A stretch of 12,812 nucleotides of DNA from Spirochaetaceae bacterium. GTDB lineage: Bacteria; Spirochaetota; Spirochaetia; Treponematales; Breznakiellaceae. The stretch is from contig JAIRZA010000074.1 in assembly GCA_031267475.1 (NCBI GenBank), positions 1 to 12,812 of the forward strand, given 5' to 3'. The translations under genes and the position numbers were made by a program. The notes beneath the pieces were generated by a model, which did no database searches, was not told the origin of the DNA, and was given only the letters and a program-made list of their open reading frames with translations. Shown piece after piece: positions 5,733 through 12,087 of the stretch (position 1 is the stretch's first letter; each line of letters begins with the position of its first letter).

Positions 5733-8327
5733 TTAAGCGATAAACTTGTACAGGGTAAGCACATTCTTAAAGTTTATGCGCGCGTATTTAACATCATCCA
5801 TCATTTTACGAATAAAATAGATACCCAGCCCGCCTATTTCGCGGTCTTCCGGCGGAACATTTGTGTCGGGCGGAGGCAGTTCCAGCGGATTGAAAGCCGC
5901 GCCGTCATCCTCGTATTGAAGCATAAGCAGACTGCCTTTTTTGCCAATACGCGCCGTTACATTTCCGCCCGTTGTGGGATAAGCGTAAGACGCGATGTTT
6001 GTAAAAGCCTCTTCGCTCGCCATCACCACACTCTCGCAAACCTGCTCGCCGCAAGAATATTTCCGCAACATTCCTTCCAGCCAATCCTTCAGAATATTAA
6101 AGTCGCTTACATTGGCGGGGATGGATATTGATGTTTCAAAGTGCTTGTCCGCTGAATTTTCAACATCCTCGTTCTGCGGCGGCAACTCAGGGAGCTGGTC
6201 GTCCGCAGGCGAATCCGCGCAGTCTCCGCAATACGTTAACGCGAGCGTGGTAATATCGTCCGCCTGTTCAGCCCCGTCCATAAAAATTTCCAACTCACGC
6301 CTGATAGCGTCGTCAAATTTTTCCGGCGGAAGATAGCGGTATTCATTCGCTTTTTCTAATAAGCGATCGTTTCCAAACTCATTCATGCCGCGATCTATAG
6401 TTTCGTTCACACCGTCCGTGTATAGATACAGTTTGTCTCCCGCGCTAAGGTCTACCTCGCAAAGGTTATAACGAGCGTCTTCGGATATGCCGATAAGCAT
6501 ACCGGGGTCTAGTTTCATAAATTGATACGGACCGCCGGACACAGACAGCAGTGGCGGATTATGCCCGCCGTTTGCGTAAATCATTTTTCCTGTTTTTAGA
6601 TATACTACGCAGATAAAAGCGGTAACAAACATGGTGTTTGGGTTGTCTTCGCAAAGAATCTTGTTTACCGCCGATAATGTCGCCGCCGGGTCGTATCCGT
6701 GCATCAGGTTCAATTTGAATAGGCTTTTAGCGATTACCGTAAAAAGAGCCGCCGGTACGCCCTTGCCGCTGACATCGGCAATCAGACAGGCAAGTTTTGT
6801 TTTTTCGCTGTTTAAATAATAGAAGTCGTAAAAATCCCCGCAAACTTCTTTTGCGGGGGCGACTTTGGCGAAAAGCTCGAACATCTTGCAATTTGAAAAT
6901 CTTGGAAAAATTTTTGGCAGCAGGTTGTTTTGGATTTCCGCCGCAAGACTTAACTCGTTGTTTATACGCTCTTTTTCACGGGTTATTTTCTGAATACTGT
7001 GTATCATCTCGTTGAATGTACTGGCGAGTCTGCCTATCTCGTCGTCCGAGACTACGGATAGTTCGTGACTAAGATTGCCGCTGCTGATGATTTCCGCTTC
7101 TTTGTGAAGCTGCATAATCGGGGCGGTCAAACTGTACGACAGGCGGCGTCCAATAAGAATCGCGGCCGCGGCGGTAAGCAGTATAATGCCGGTCATTAGT
7201 ATTACGGCGATAAAAAAACCCGTATCTATATTTTTGATTTCATCCTTTGTGCGCCGTAAAATATCTGTACGCATTATTCTGATAGGTCTGTCAACTTCAT
7301 TGGCGCTTAGCAGCACGCCCATGCTAAGATTCATCGAATCCAGCGGGCTGAACGCTATGTACACGTTTTCATTCTTTAAATTGATTTTCATGAAACCGCT
7401 GTCCCTGTTGACCATGCGCCGGCCAAGTTCGTTTACGGCTTGATTTTCGTCATTCAAAAAACCTTCGCTTGTAAGCAAAGAAGCCTTCTGAAGCGTCGAG
7501 GCGGGACCTATAACGATTTGCTTGTTGTCGTTTATCAGGAAAACATAGCCGCTTTCGCCCACTTGCGCCGAGTCGATAATCTCGCGAACATTGGTTAAAA
7601 GAGAGGCGCAGGCCGCCACCCCTTTGAACACCGGATTAGGACCTGAGTTGTCATAGAACGGCATAGCGCATGAAATGCTCGCGCCGCGCCCCGCCGCGTC
7701 AAGGAATACATCCGACCAGAATACGCCGCCGCGCTCTTTCGCTCCGGTGTACCACCCGCGTTTTGTAACGTCAAAATTCCTGCTGTCATGGGAACTGGAA
7801 TATTTATCGCTGATGATAAGAAATCCCGACTCGGAGCCTATGTACGATGCGATTATGCCTATGTCCAGCGAAATGGATTGTTGCAGAATATCTGATATGT
7901 TTGCCGCAATACGCGCCTCGTCCCGTATGGACCGGTAGCTTACACCCGCGGCGGTAAGCAGATGCGCAATGGGAGCCCCCTCGTCTTTTAGCGCCAAATA
8001 ATCTATGTCCCGCGGCTTATACTGTCCGGGATGAGTATAAATATATCCCGCGACGGCGGCCGTCATAACTGTTTGGTTTCGTATGATCTGGAATTTTTCG
8101 TTCAGCAAAAGCGCCTTGTCGCGGGCGAACGTCATCAGCTGCTGCTTAATTTGAGTTTCTATATTCTGCTGACTTTCACGCACCGCGTCGTCGACGAGCG
8201 TATTGCTGTGTTCCAGTGTTGTTGCTCGTATGGTTAAAATGCTCGCGATGCTTACGAGGCTCAACAGAAGCATGGCGCTAAGCGTCAATGCTATGATTGC
8301 GGTTAAGACTTTTCTTTTTATAGACAT
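5733..8327 (-). CDS. dCache-HAMP-PP2C (SpoIIE) phosphatase fused to RsbW-like ATPase domain
   Basis: Predicted transmembrane signalling protein of a partner-switching pathway, 864 aa. Domains in order: TM1 about 8-32; a periplasmic dCache-like sensor about 40-365 (RNFDVTKRGWYTGA at 183-196, VGESGYVFLIND at 256-267); TM2 about 371-393; HAMP about 394-447; coiled linker; PP2C/SpoIIE domain about 485-698; a Pro/acid-rich linker 702-730; HATPase_c_2 domain about 731-864. Metal ligands of PP2C are visible: Asp498 in CGDFYDF, Asp518 in IADVSGKG, Asp638 in LYTDGVNE, Asp690/691 in QADDIT. The ATPase part has the N box (Glu773, Asn777), DDG at 807-809 and IGGLG at 831-835. It could thus both remove phosphate from and add it to a STAS partner, presumably the product of the gene two upstream. 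Ribosome binding site AGGA precedes the ATG by about 8 nt. Confidence 0.93.
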   Translation of the reverse strand: MSIKRKVLTAIIALTLSAMLLLSLVSIASILTIRATTLEHSNTLVDDAVRESQQNIETQIKQQLMTFARDKALLLNEKFQIIRNQTVMTAAVAGYIYTHPGQYKPRDIDYLALKDEGAPIAHLLTAAGVSYRSIRDEARIAANISDILQQSISLDIGIIASYIGSESGFLIISDKYSSSHDSRNFDVTKRGWYTGAKERGGVFWSDVFLDAAGRGASISCAMPFYDNSGPNPVFKGVAACASLLTNVREIIDSAQVGESGYVFLINDNKQIVIGPASTLQKASLLTSEGFLNDENQAVNELGRRMVNRDSGFMKINLKNENVYIAFSPLDSMNLSMGVLLSANEVDRPIRIMRTDILRRTKDEIKNIDTGFFIAVILMTGIILLTAAAAILIGRRLSYSLTAPIMQLHKEAEIISSGNLSHELSVVSDDEIGRLASTFNEMIHSIQKITREKERINNELSLAAEIQNNLLPKIFPRFSNCKMFELFAKVAPAKEVCGDFYDFYYLNSEKTKLACLIADVSGKGVPAALFTVIAKSLFKLNLMHGYDPAATLSAVNKILCEDNPNTMFVTAFICVVYLKTGKMIYANGGHNPPLLSVSGGPYQFMKLDPGMLIGISEDARYNLCEVDLSAGDKLYLYTDGVNETIDRGMNEFGNDRLLEKANEYRYLPPEKFDDAIRRELEIFMDGAEQADDITTLALTYCGDCADSPADDQLPELPPQNEDVENSADKHFETSISIPANVSDFNILKDWLEGMLRKYSCGEQVCESVVMASEEAFTNIASYAYPTTGGNVTARIGKKGSLLMLQYEDDGAAFNPLELPPPDTNVPPEDREIGGLGIYFIRKMMDDVKYARINFKNVLTLYKFIA

Positions 8328-8348
8328 CTACATTCCTGCTTATCAGCT

Positions 8349-9413
8349 TCAGTTCAACACGGCGCTGCTCGCTGGGGCGCGAAAAGCGGCTGAGTCTTGA
8401 AGCAAGTCAAATAAACCGCGTATATAGGCGATTTTCGGGCTGAACTCGTTTATTACCGCTATTTTCTCAAAATCTACGCTAAAACCGGGCGCATAGTATA
8501 GTATCATATATTCGCCCGCGTTCGTCAAAGGATGCAGTCCGGAAAACACAAAACCTAATTTTTCCATGTTGTCGTACAAACCGGGGCAGGCGGGATCGTT
8601 CAGATTTATGAAGGCGTTGAAACTGTCGCCGGGCAGCGTTCCGCAGTTTTCCAATGCCCGCTTTATCTGCTCTTCCGCGTCTCCGCCTATGGCTTCAATA
8701 AGCGCTTCGCAGTAGCGGTGCTTTTCCCGTACGATAACGGAACAGCGGGAGGCGGCGGGGCGTTTTGGTTCCGGCTCGCCCATAATTGTAAAGTCAGCCG
8801 CAAGGTTATGATAAACGTCCTCGATAAAGGCGGCGTGTTTTAGGGGCGCGTAAATTTCACCTGCGTTTTTTTTATCCACCGGCAGGCAGCTGACGACTCC
8901 GCTTCCCTTGTAGGGAAGCGGAGCCCCCGCGATGTTTTCGGCGCCGCCGTCAAAACGGTGATAGTTAAAAAGCATACCGGTAAACCTGTGCCCCATGTAC
9001 GCGCATATTCGCTGGCTTGCGTTGTCCAGCGTCATGCAGTGAGTATAAACACAGGCGCAGCCGGTTAAGGCGCCGGTTTCAAGCAAGAAGTTGTGCAAAT
9101 GCTTTCCTAAAGCAAAGCCGCGAAACTTAGGCTGTACGATAAGCATATTCAATTCAATCGCGCCTTCTAGGGCTGTCTTCCTGTTTGCGCCGGTTATCCC
9201 CGCCAAAGCGCCGTTTAGCAGTTCCGCCACAGCTATTAGCAAATCGCCGGATTTTATCGCGCCGCGGAGAAAATCCACATTCGACAAGCCGCCGCTCCAA
9301 TAATAAACACCGTGCTGTTTCATAATCATGCCGGCTATATCAGGCGCGTCGCTTTCCCGCGCCAAACGTATATTCAATTCAAGCGCTCCGCCGCGTTTAT
9401 TACGAACAATCAT
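8349..9413 (-). CDS. GNAT-family acetyltransferase-like protein, two GNAT-like halves
   Basis: A 354-aa cytosolic protein. The first half (about 13-155) looks like a GNAT N-acetyltransferase: LARESDAPDIAGMI at the N-terminus, strand ELNMLIVQPKFRG leading into the acetyl-CoA loop RGFALGKHL at 98-106, then CVYTHCMTLDNASQRICAYMGHRF. The second half has GNAT-like remnants at about 264-307 (SFNAFINLNDPACPG, LGFVFSGLHP, EYMILYY) but no clear acetyl-CoA loop. I recall such GNAT pairs beside, or fused to, RsbW-like and SpoIIE proteins. The substrate is unknown. The gene starts 2 nt after the STAS stop and ends 21 nt before the phosphatase gene, so it belongs to that operon. A TTG start at 9377 with GGAG upstream is an alternative to the ATG at 9413, which lacks a clear ribosome binding site. 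Confidence 0.8.
   Translation of the reverse strand: MIVRNKRGGALELNIRLARESDAPDIAGMIMKQHGVYYWSGGLSNVDFLRGAIKSGDLLIAVAELLNGALAGITGANRKTALEGAIELNMLIVQPKFRGFALGKHLHNFLLETGALTGCACVYTHCMTLDNASQRICAYMGHRFTGMLFNYHRFDGGAENIAGAPLPYKGSGVVSCLPVDKKNAGEIYAPLKHAAFIEDVYHNLAADFTIMGEPEPKRPAASRCSVIVREKHRYCEALIEAIGGDAEEQIKRALENCGTLPGDSFNAFINLNDPACPGLYDNMEKLGFVFSGLHPLTNAGEYMILYYAPGFSVDFEKIAVINEFSPKIAYIRGLFDLLQDSAAFRAPASSAVLN
8897..8923. repeat. Perfect 11-bp inverted repeat inside the GNAT gene
   Basis: CTCCGCTTCCC (8897-8907) and GGGAAGCGGAG (8913-8923) flank a 5-nt loop. In the minus-strand mRNA the stem can extend to 13 bp with one G-U pair. It lies in the linker between the two GNAT-like halves (residues about 164-172, APLPYKGSG), where protein sequence is likely to be under weak constraint. 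There is no T run after it on the minus strand. It could be an inserted palindromic element or an RNA processing/stability hairpin. Confidence 0.8.
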
Positions 9414-9415
9414 GC

Positions 9416-10285
9416 TTATAAAGATTTTGAATTGTCAAATATTAATTTTAGGGCTATATTTTTTTCAATCAGATAACTCTGTATCTGCGAAAACATTATT
9501 ACCGCTGATTTAGACGCATATGTTAATTTGTCAACATCAAGACATATTTCTTTAATATTCTTGTCATTTAAAACCCTGTCAATTTGATTTCGCAACTTGA
9601 AAACAATCAGTTCGTCCATGCAGCCGGTCAAATAAAAAACAGCTTTACCATCGTATATTTTTAGATCTACCGGAGAATAATTGAATACCCCGTCAAGTTT
9701 TTCGCCGGAGATTAACTGGTTTATTCGCTCGCTTGTATTCATCAGGATTAAGGATCCGCCTTTCTCCGCTATATAATTATGTACAGTTCTTAGCGCGTCG
9801 AAACCCTTGTTGCATATAAAATTCAAATGAGAGCAATCCAGCTCTATTGAGACATACTTGTTTGCGATTTGTTTTAATTCTTCTTCAAATTGCAAAGCCG
9901 TTTCATCCGTCAGTTTCCCTTCCAGCGACAGAGTTACTTTTAACCGGACCTCGTCTTTTTGCAGGATGATCATTTTTTTCTCCCGCACCATAAGCTCCAT
10001 TAAACCCGCCATCTCGAATACCGGGCGAATTTGCGGATTTATATTTTGTATCGAAAAATTCCCGCCGGCGCTTTTCATCATCTTTAAACCTTGCAGCAAA
10101 ACGCGCAGTCCCAAACTGGAAATATAAGAAGTCTTTGACAAATCAATCACAAGAAGGTTAACAGTTTTATCACCGTGCGCAATATGCGCTATTTTCGTTT
10201 CTAATTCCGGAGCGGAGGCCGCATCCAAACGCTGGTCCGGCAACAGAACAACTTTTGCTCCTTGCCTATGTTCAACAATACCCAT
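9416..10285 (-). CDS. Anti-anti-sigma-factor-like protein with three tandem STAS-like units
   Basis: Predicted RsbV/SpoIIAA-type switch partner, 289 aa instead of the usual ~110. Unit 1 (about 1-108) is canonical: VNLLVIDLSKTSYISSLGLRVLL, with Ser57 at the position phosphorylated in RsbV, and a complete C-terminal NPQIRPVFEMAGLMELM part. Unit 2 (about 112-205) has NFICNKGFDALR, where Asn159 replaces that Ser. Unit 3 (about 207-289) has LTYASKSAVIMF, with Lys259 at that place, and lacks the last part of the fold. I chose the ATG at 10285 because GGAGG (10294-10298) is 8 nt upstream; an in-frame TTG at 10303 precedes that site. The gene is AT-rich, mostly at its 3' end. It heads the operon with the GNAT and phosphatase/kinase genes. 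Confidence 0.87.
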   Translation of the reverse strand: MGIVEHRQGAKVVLLPDQRLDAASAPELETKIAHIAHGDKTVNLLVIDLSKTSYISSLGLRVLLQGLKMMKSAGGNFSIQNINPQIRPVFEMAGLMELMVREKKMIILQKDEVRLKVTLSLEGKLTDETALQFEEELKQIANKYVSIELDCSHLNFICNKGFDALRTVHNYIAEKGGSLILMNTSERINQLISGEKLDGVFNYSPVDLKIYDGKAVFYLTGCMDELIVFKLRNQIDRVLNDKNIKEICLDVDKLTYASKSAVIMFSQIQSYLIEKNIALKLIFDNSKSL

Positions 10286-10300
10286 AATTAATTCCTCCAA

Positions 10301-10327
10301 CAAAATAACGAAACGCCGCGCGTTTCG
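10301..10327 (-). terminator. Terminator-like hairpin between exbD-type gene and STAS gene
   Basis: An 8-bp perfect stem, CGAAACGC (10309-10316) and GCGTTTCG (10320-10327) with a 3-nt loop, is followed on the minus strand by TTATTTTG (10308-10301). This is the form of an intrinsic terminator for the ExbB/ExbD operon. It ends only a few nt before the STAS ribosome binding site at 10298-10294, so it could also act as a leader attenuator for the STAS operon. Confidence 0.5.
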
Positions 10328-10365
10328 CGCCTGACGCTTAGTCCGCCGCCGCCTTACACGCCGGA

Positions 10366-10395
10366 TATTTACTTCTAATCTCCCTTACGATTCAA
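10366..10395 (-). promoter_or_regulatory. Possible promoter of the STAS-GNAT-phosphatase operon
   Basis: On the minus strand TTGAAT (10395-10390) and TAAATA (10371-10366) are separated by 18 nt, each 4 of 6 to the sigma-70 consensus. The -35 overlaps the last codons of the upstream ExbD-type gene. A transcript from here would contain the hairpin at 10309-10327 in its leader. The match is weak and was found by eye. Confidence 0.25.
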
Positions 10396-10792
10396 AACTG
10401 CGCACCACGAAAGTAACAACACGATATTCCAGCAGCTGTAAGATTTCCAGAATTGCGTTCACACGGGCAAAAGGAACATCTCTGTCCGCTATTATATGAA
10501 TTCGTGTATCAGGAGCGGTACGGTATAACTCGCCGACCATGTTTTCAATTTCATTTAGATTTGAGGCGAAGCCGTCCAGATAAACCGCGCCTGATTTATC
10601 TACCCATAATTCAAGATTCTTGCTGTCGTTCACTTTTTCTATCGCTTCGGCGGCTTCGGGATAGTCTATTTTTACCTCTTTGCGGTAGTTTATCAACGAA
10701 ACAAGCATTATAAAAATCAAAAGTAGAAAGGCGACATCCGACATCGCGTTCATTGGGATTATAAAAGGACGGCGTTTACGGGAGAAGTTCAT
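10385..10792 (-). CDS. ExbD/TolR-family biopolymer transport protein (second copy)
   Basis: A 135-aa inner-membrane protein with a short cytoplasmic basic N-terminus (RKRRPF), one TM helix at about 17-37 and a periplasmic C-terminal domain, the standard ExbD/TolR layout and length. The proton-pathway Asp19 sits at the helix start in NAMSDVAFLLLIFIML, matching the essential Asp25 of E. coli ExbD. The periplasmic part has the VDKSGAVYLDG and RIHIIADRDVPFARVNAILEIL segments of the family. It should work with the ExbB-type protein to couple proton flow to work at the outer membrane. The start overlaps the stop of the preceding ExbD gene by 4 nt (ATGA), so translation is coupled. AAGGA lies upstream. 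Confidence 0.92.
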   Translation of the reverse strand: MNFSRKRRPFIIPMNAMSDVAFLLLIFIMLVSLINYRKEVKIDYPEAAEAIEKVNDSKNLELWVDKSGAVYLDGFASNLNEIENMVGELYRTAPDTRIHIIADRDVPFARVNAILEILQLLEYRVVTFVVRSFES

Positions 10793-11193
10793 GCTTCGTC
10801 CTTTCGCATCTTAAACGAAAAAGATTCAATTTTTAATTTTTGCGCAAGTTCGACAAAAGATACAACGCTCTGCCACGGCGCGTCAGGCGCAACGGTTAAA
10901 ATCAAAGCAAGGTTTGGATTAAGCGCCGCGCCGACGATTATGGCGCGTTCAACCGTTTTTATATCTATGGATTTGCCGTTTGAAATTATCCGCCCGTTTT
11001 TGTCCAGTTCATACCGAAGTATATCGTTCTTTGCCGCCAATCGAGTCGAATCTTTTGCCGGCAAATTCATCAAAAGCCCCTTATTAACGTTGAAGCCGGC
11101 TATTACAATAAAATAAATTATCAACAAAAACGCTATATCGCTTGTAGACGAATTGTCGTCGATTCTTCTTTTAACGCGGCGTTTAATGACCAC
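10789..11193 (-). CDS. ExbD/TolR-family biopolymer transport protein (first copy)
   Basis: Second member of the ExbD/TolR family in this operon and clearly different from the other. Basic N-terminus (KRRVKRR), one TM helix with the expected Asp in STSDIAFLLIIYFIV, then a periplasmic domain (ILRYELDKNGRIISNGKSI, LALILTVAPDAPWQSVVSFVELAQKL). The start is uncertain. The GTG at 11193 lies 10 nt after GGAG (11207-11204) and gives 134 aa; a TTG at 11202 would add three residues but sits only 1 nt from that site. Either start overlaps the end of the ExbB-type gene, so the three genes are coupled. Two unlike ExbD subunits may form a mixed dimer. Confidence 0.9.
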   Translation of the reverse strand: MVIKRRVKRRIDDNSSTSDIAFLLIIYFIVIAGFNVNKGLLMNLPAKDSTRLAAKNDILRYELDKNGRIISNGKSIDIKTVERAIIVGAALNPNLALILTVAPDAPWQSVVSFVELAQKLKIESFSFKMRKDEA

Positions 11194-11821
11194 TGCTTGC
11201 AAGCTCCAAAATCACTTCCGAACATGATTTTTCCGCGGCTGCCGCAAAATTATCAACGGTATGTGTTAAAAGCGAGTTGGCGACCATTGCTACAATGGCG
11301 ATTATTAGTCCAAAAACCGTCGTTATAAGCGCCTCGTAAATGCCGTTTGCTACAATCTGCGCGTTCACTTCCGCCGCTTCCGCGATGGACTTAAACGCGC
11401 CTATCATGCCGGAAACAGTTCCTAAAAATCCGGTAAGCGGCGCCACCGAGCCAAGCGCCGTAAGAAAATCAAAACCGTTTTCAAGCTCGTTGATGCAGTT
11501 TTTCGCCTCTGTTTCCGCGGCTTTTTCCATGAAGTGCTCCGACTGCCCTGTGTGCTTGAACAGCGCAAGCAGTATACGCGCGCCCATCGACCGCTTTGTC
11601 ATTTTACCAAGATACGCCTTTACGCCGCTTATGTCCTTGTTATTGACATAAGTCATCACGGTCTTGTTCAGTTTTTCCATGCGCAAATCATGTGATAAAA
11701 GATATATTATCCGCTCCAGCGCCAAAGACACTGTAGCCACAGAAAAAACTAAAAGCGGCCACATGAAAATGCCGCCCATATTAAAAAATTCTAATAACAA
11801 AAAACCTTTGGTATTATCCAT
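11183..11821 (-). CDS. MotA/TolQ/ExbB-family proton channel protein
   Basis: A 212-aa inner-membrane protein with three predicted TM helices: about 16-38, 118-142 and 163-188. The family core is clear: LTALGSVAPLTGFLGTVSGMIGAF at 120-143 and GIYEALITTVFGLIIAIVAM at 160-179, with conserved Thr residues in both helices. It forms the proton channel ring around ExbD/TolR dimers. Length is near that of TolQ/ExbB (about 230). Whether it powers TonB-type import, Tol-Pal or something else cannot be told; no TonB, TolA, TolB or Pal gene is present here. No Shine-Dalgarno site precedes the ATG at 11821; a later ATG at 11779 has none either. Confidence 0.93.
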   Translation of the reverse strand: MDNTKGFLLLEFFNMGGIFMWPLLVFSVATVSLALERIIYLLSHDLRMEKLNKTVMTYVNNKDISGVKAYLGKMTKRSMGARILLALFKHTGQSEHFMEKAAETEAKNCINELENGFDFLTALGSVAPLTGFLGTVSGMIGAFKSIAEAAEVNAQIVANGIYEALITTVFGLIIAIVAMVANSLLTHTVDNFAAAAEKSCSEVILELASSGH

Positions 11822-11825
11822 TAAT

Positions 11826-11831
11826 ACTATA
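11826..11831 (-). promoter_or_regulatory. Possible -10 box for the ExbB-ExbD-ExbD operon
   Basis: TATAGT on the minus strand (5 of 6 to the -10 consensus) ends only 4 nt before the ATG of the ExbB-type gene. If used, transcription would begin at or next to the start codon, giving a leaderless mRNA, which fits the missing Shine-Dalgarno site. TATGAT, slightly further upstream at about 11830-11835, is an overlapping alternative. No good -35 element was found. Confidence 0.22.
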
Positions 11832-11896
11832 TCATAATTTATTTTTCAGTTTTAGGGAAGATGCGTTAAGCGATTCTCATTTTAGATTAACCACGA

Positions 11897-11911
11897 CAGA
11901 CCAGAGGTCTG
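11897..11911. repeat. Small perfect inverted repeat CAGACC-AGA-GGTCTG
   Basis: Two 6-bp arms around 3 nt. There is no T run on either side, so a terminator is unlikely. Lying upstream of the integrase, it may be a recombinase or regulator binding site. Confidence 0.5.
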
Positions 11912-11960
11912 CGGGACAATTACTTTCACTTCGGAATTAATAAAAGGTAAGTCTTGCTAC

Positions 11961-11974
11961 TGTAAAGATTTACA
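11961..11974. promoter_or_regulatory. Operator-like palindrome TGTAAA-GA-TTTACA
   Basis: A perfect palindrome with a 2-nt centre, flanked by a further, slightly offset CTTG (11953-11956) and CAAG (11977-11980) pair. Its size is typical for a dimeric helix-turn-helix regulator site. The regulator is unknown; a role in integrase control is inferred from position only. Confidence 0.35.
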
Positions 11975-11983
11975 AACAAGAGC

Positions 11984-12000
11984 CGCCCGAATAGCGGGCG
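11984..12000. repeat. GC-rich hairpin CGCCCG-AATAG-CGGGCG
   Basis: A 6-bp perfect GC stem with a 5-nt loop in an AT-rich stretch. It is followed on the plus strand by TTCC, not a T run, so evidence for a terminator is poor. Confidence 0.4.
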
Positions 12001-12024
12001 TTCCAAACCTTAGTAAGAAAAAAG

Positions 12025-12048
12025 CGGCACATAAAACGGCACTTAAAA
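12025..12048. repeat. Two contiguous 12-nt direct repeats before the integrase gene
   Basis: CGGCACATAAAA (12025-12036) and CGGCACTTAAAA (12037-12048) follow each other directly and differ at one base. The spacing of about one helical turn suits a protein binding the same face twice, for example the integrase arm-binding domain or an element regulator. They end 28 nt before the GGAGG site of the integrase. Confidence 0.5.
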
Positions 12049-12087
12049 ACGCCTGGTTTCTGAACCGTTTCTACATGGAGGATTAGA

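Larger units (their letters stand above)
11822..12087. other. Repeat-rich intergenic region between ExbB-type gene and integrase
   Basis: 266 nt without a convincing gene on either strand. It must hold the divergent promoters of the ExbB operon (leftward) and the integrase (rightward). Visible structure: CAGACC-AGA-GGTCTG at 11897-11911, TGTAAA-GA-TTTACA at 11961-11974, a CGCCCG/CGGGCG hairpin at 11984-12000, and a 12-nt tandem duplication at 12025-12048. This is where the left attachment site and integrase arm or regulator sites of a mobile element would be expected. No tRNA end was found. Confidence 0.6.

Noticed and set aside
10286..10303. TTG start at 10303 for the STAS protein
   Set aside because: It lies upstream of the GGAGG site that serves the ATG at 10285; the STAS-like sequence starts after that ATG.
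11822..12087. tRNA gene or tRNA 3' end as attachment site
   Set aside because: No TTCGA loop, CCA end or cloverleaf arms were seen; the CAGACC/GGTCTG hairpin is too small and isolated.
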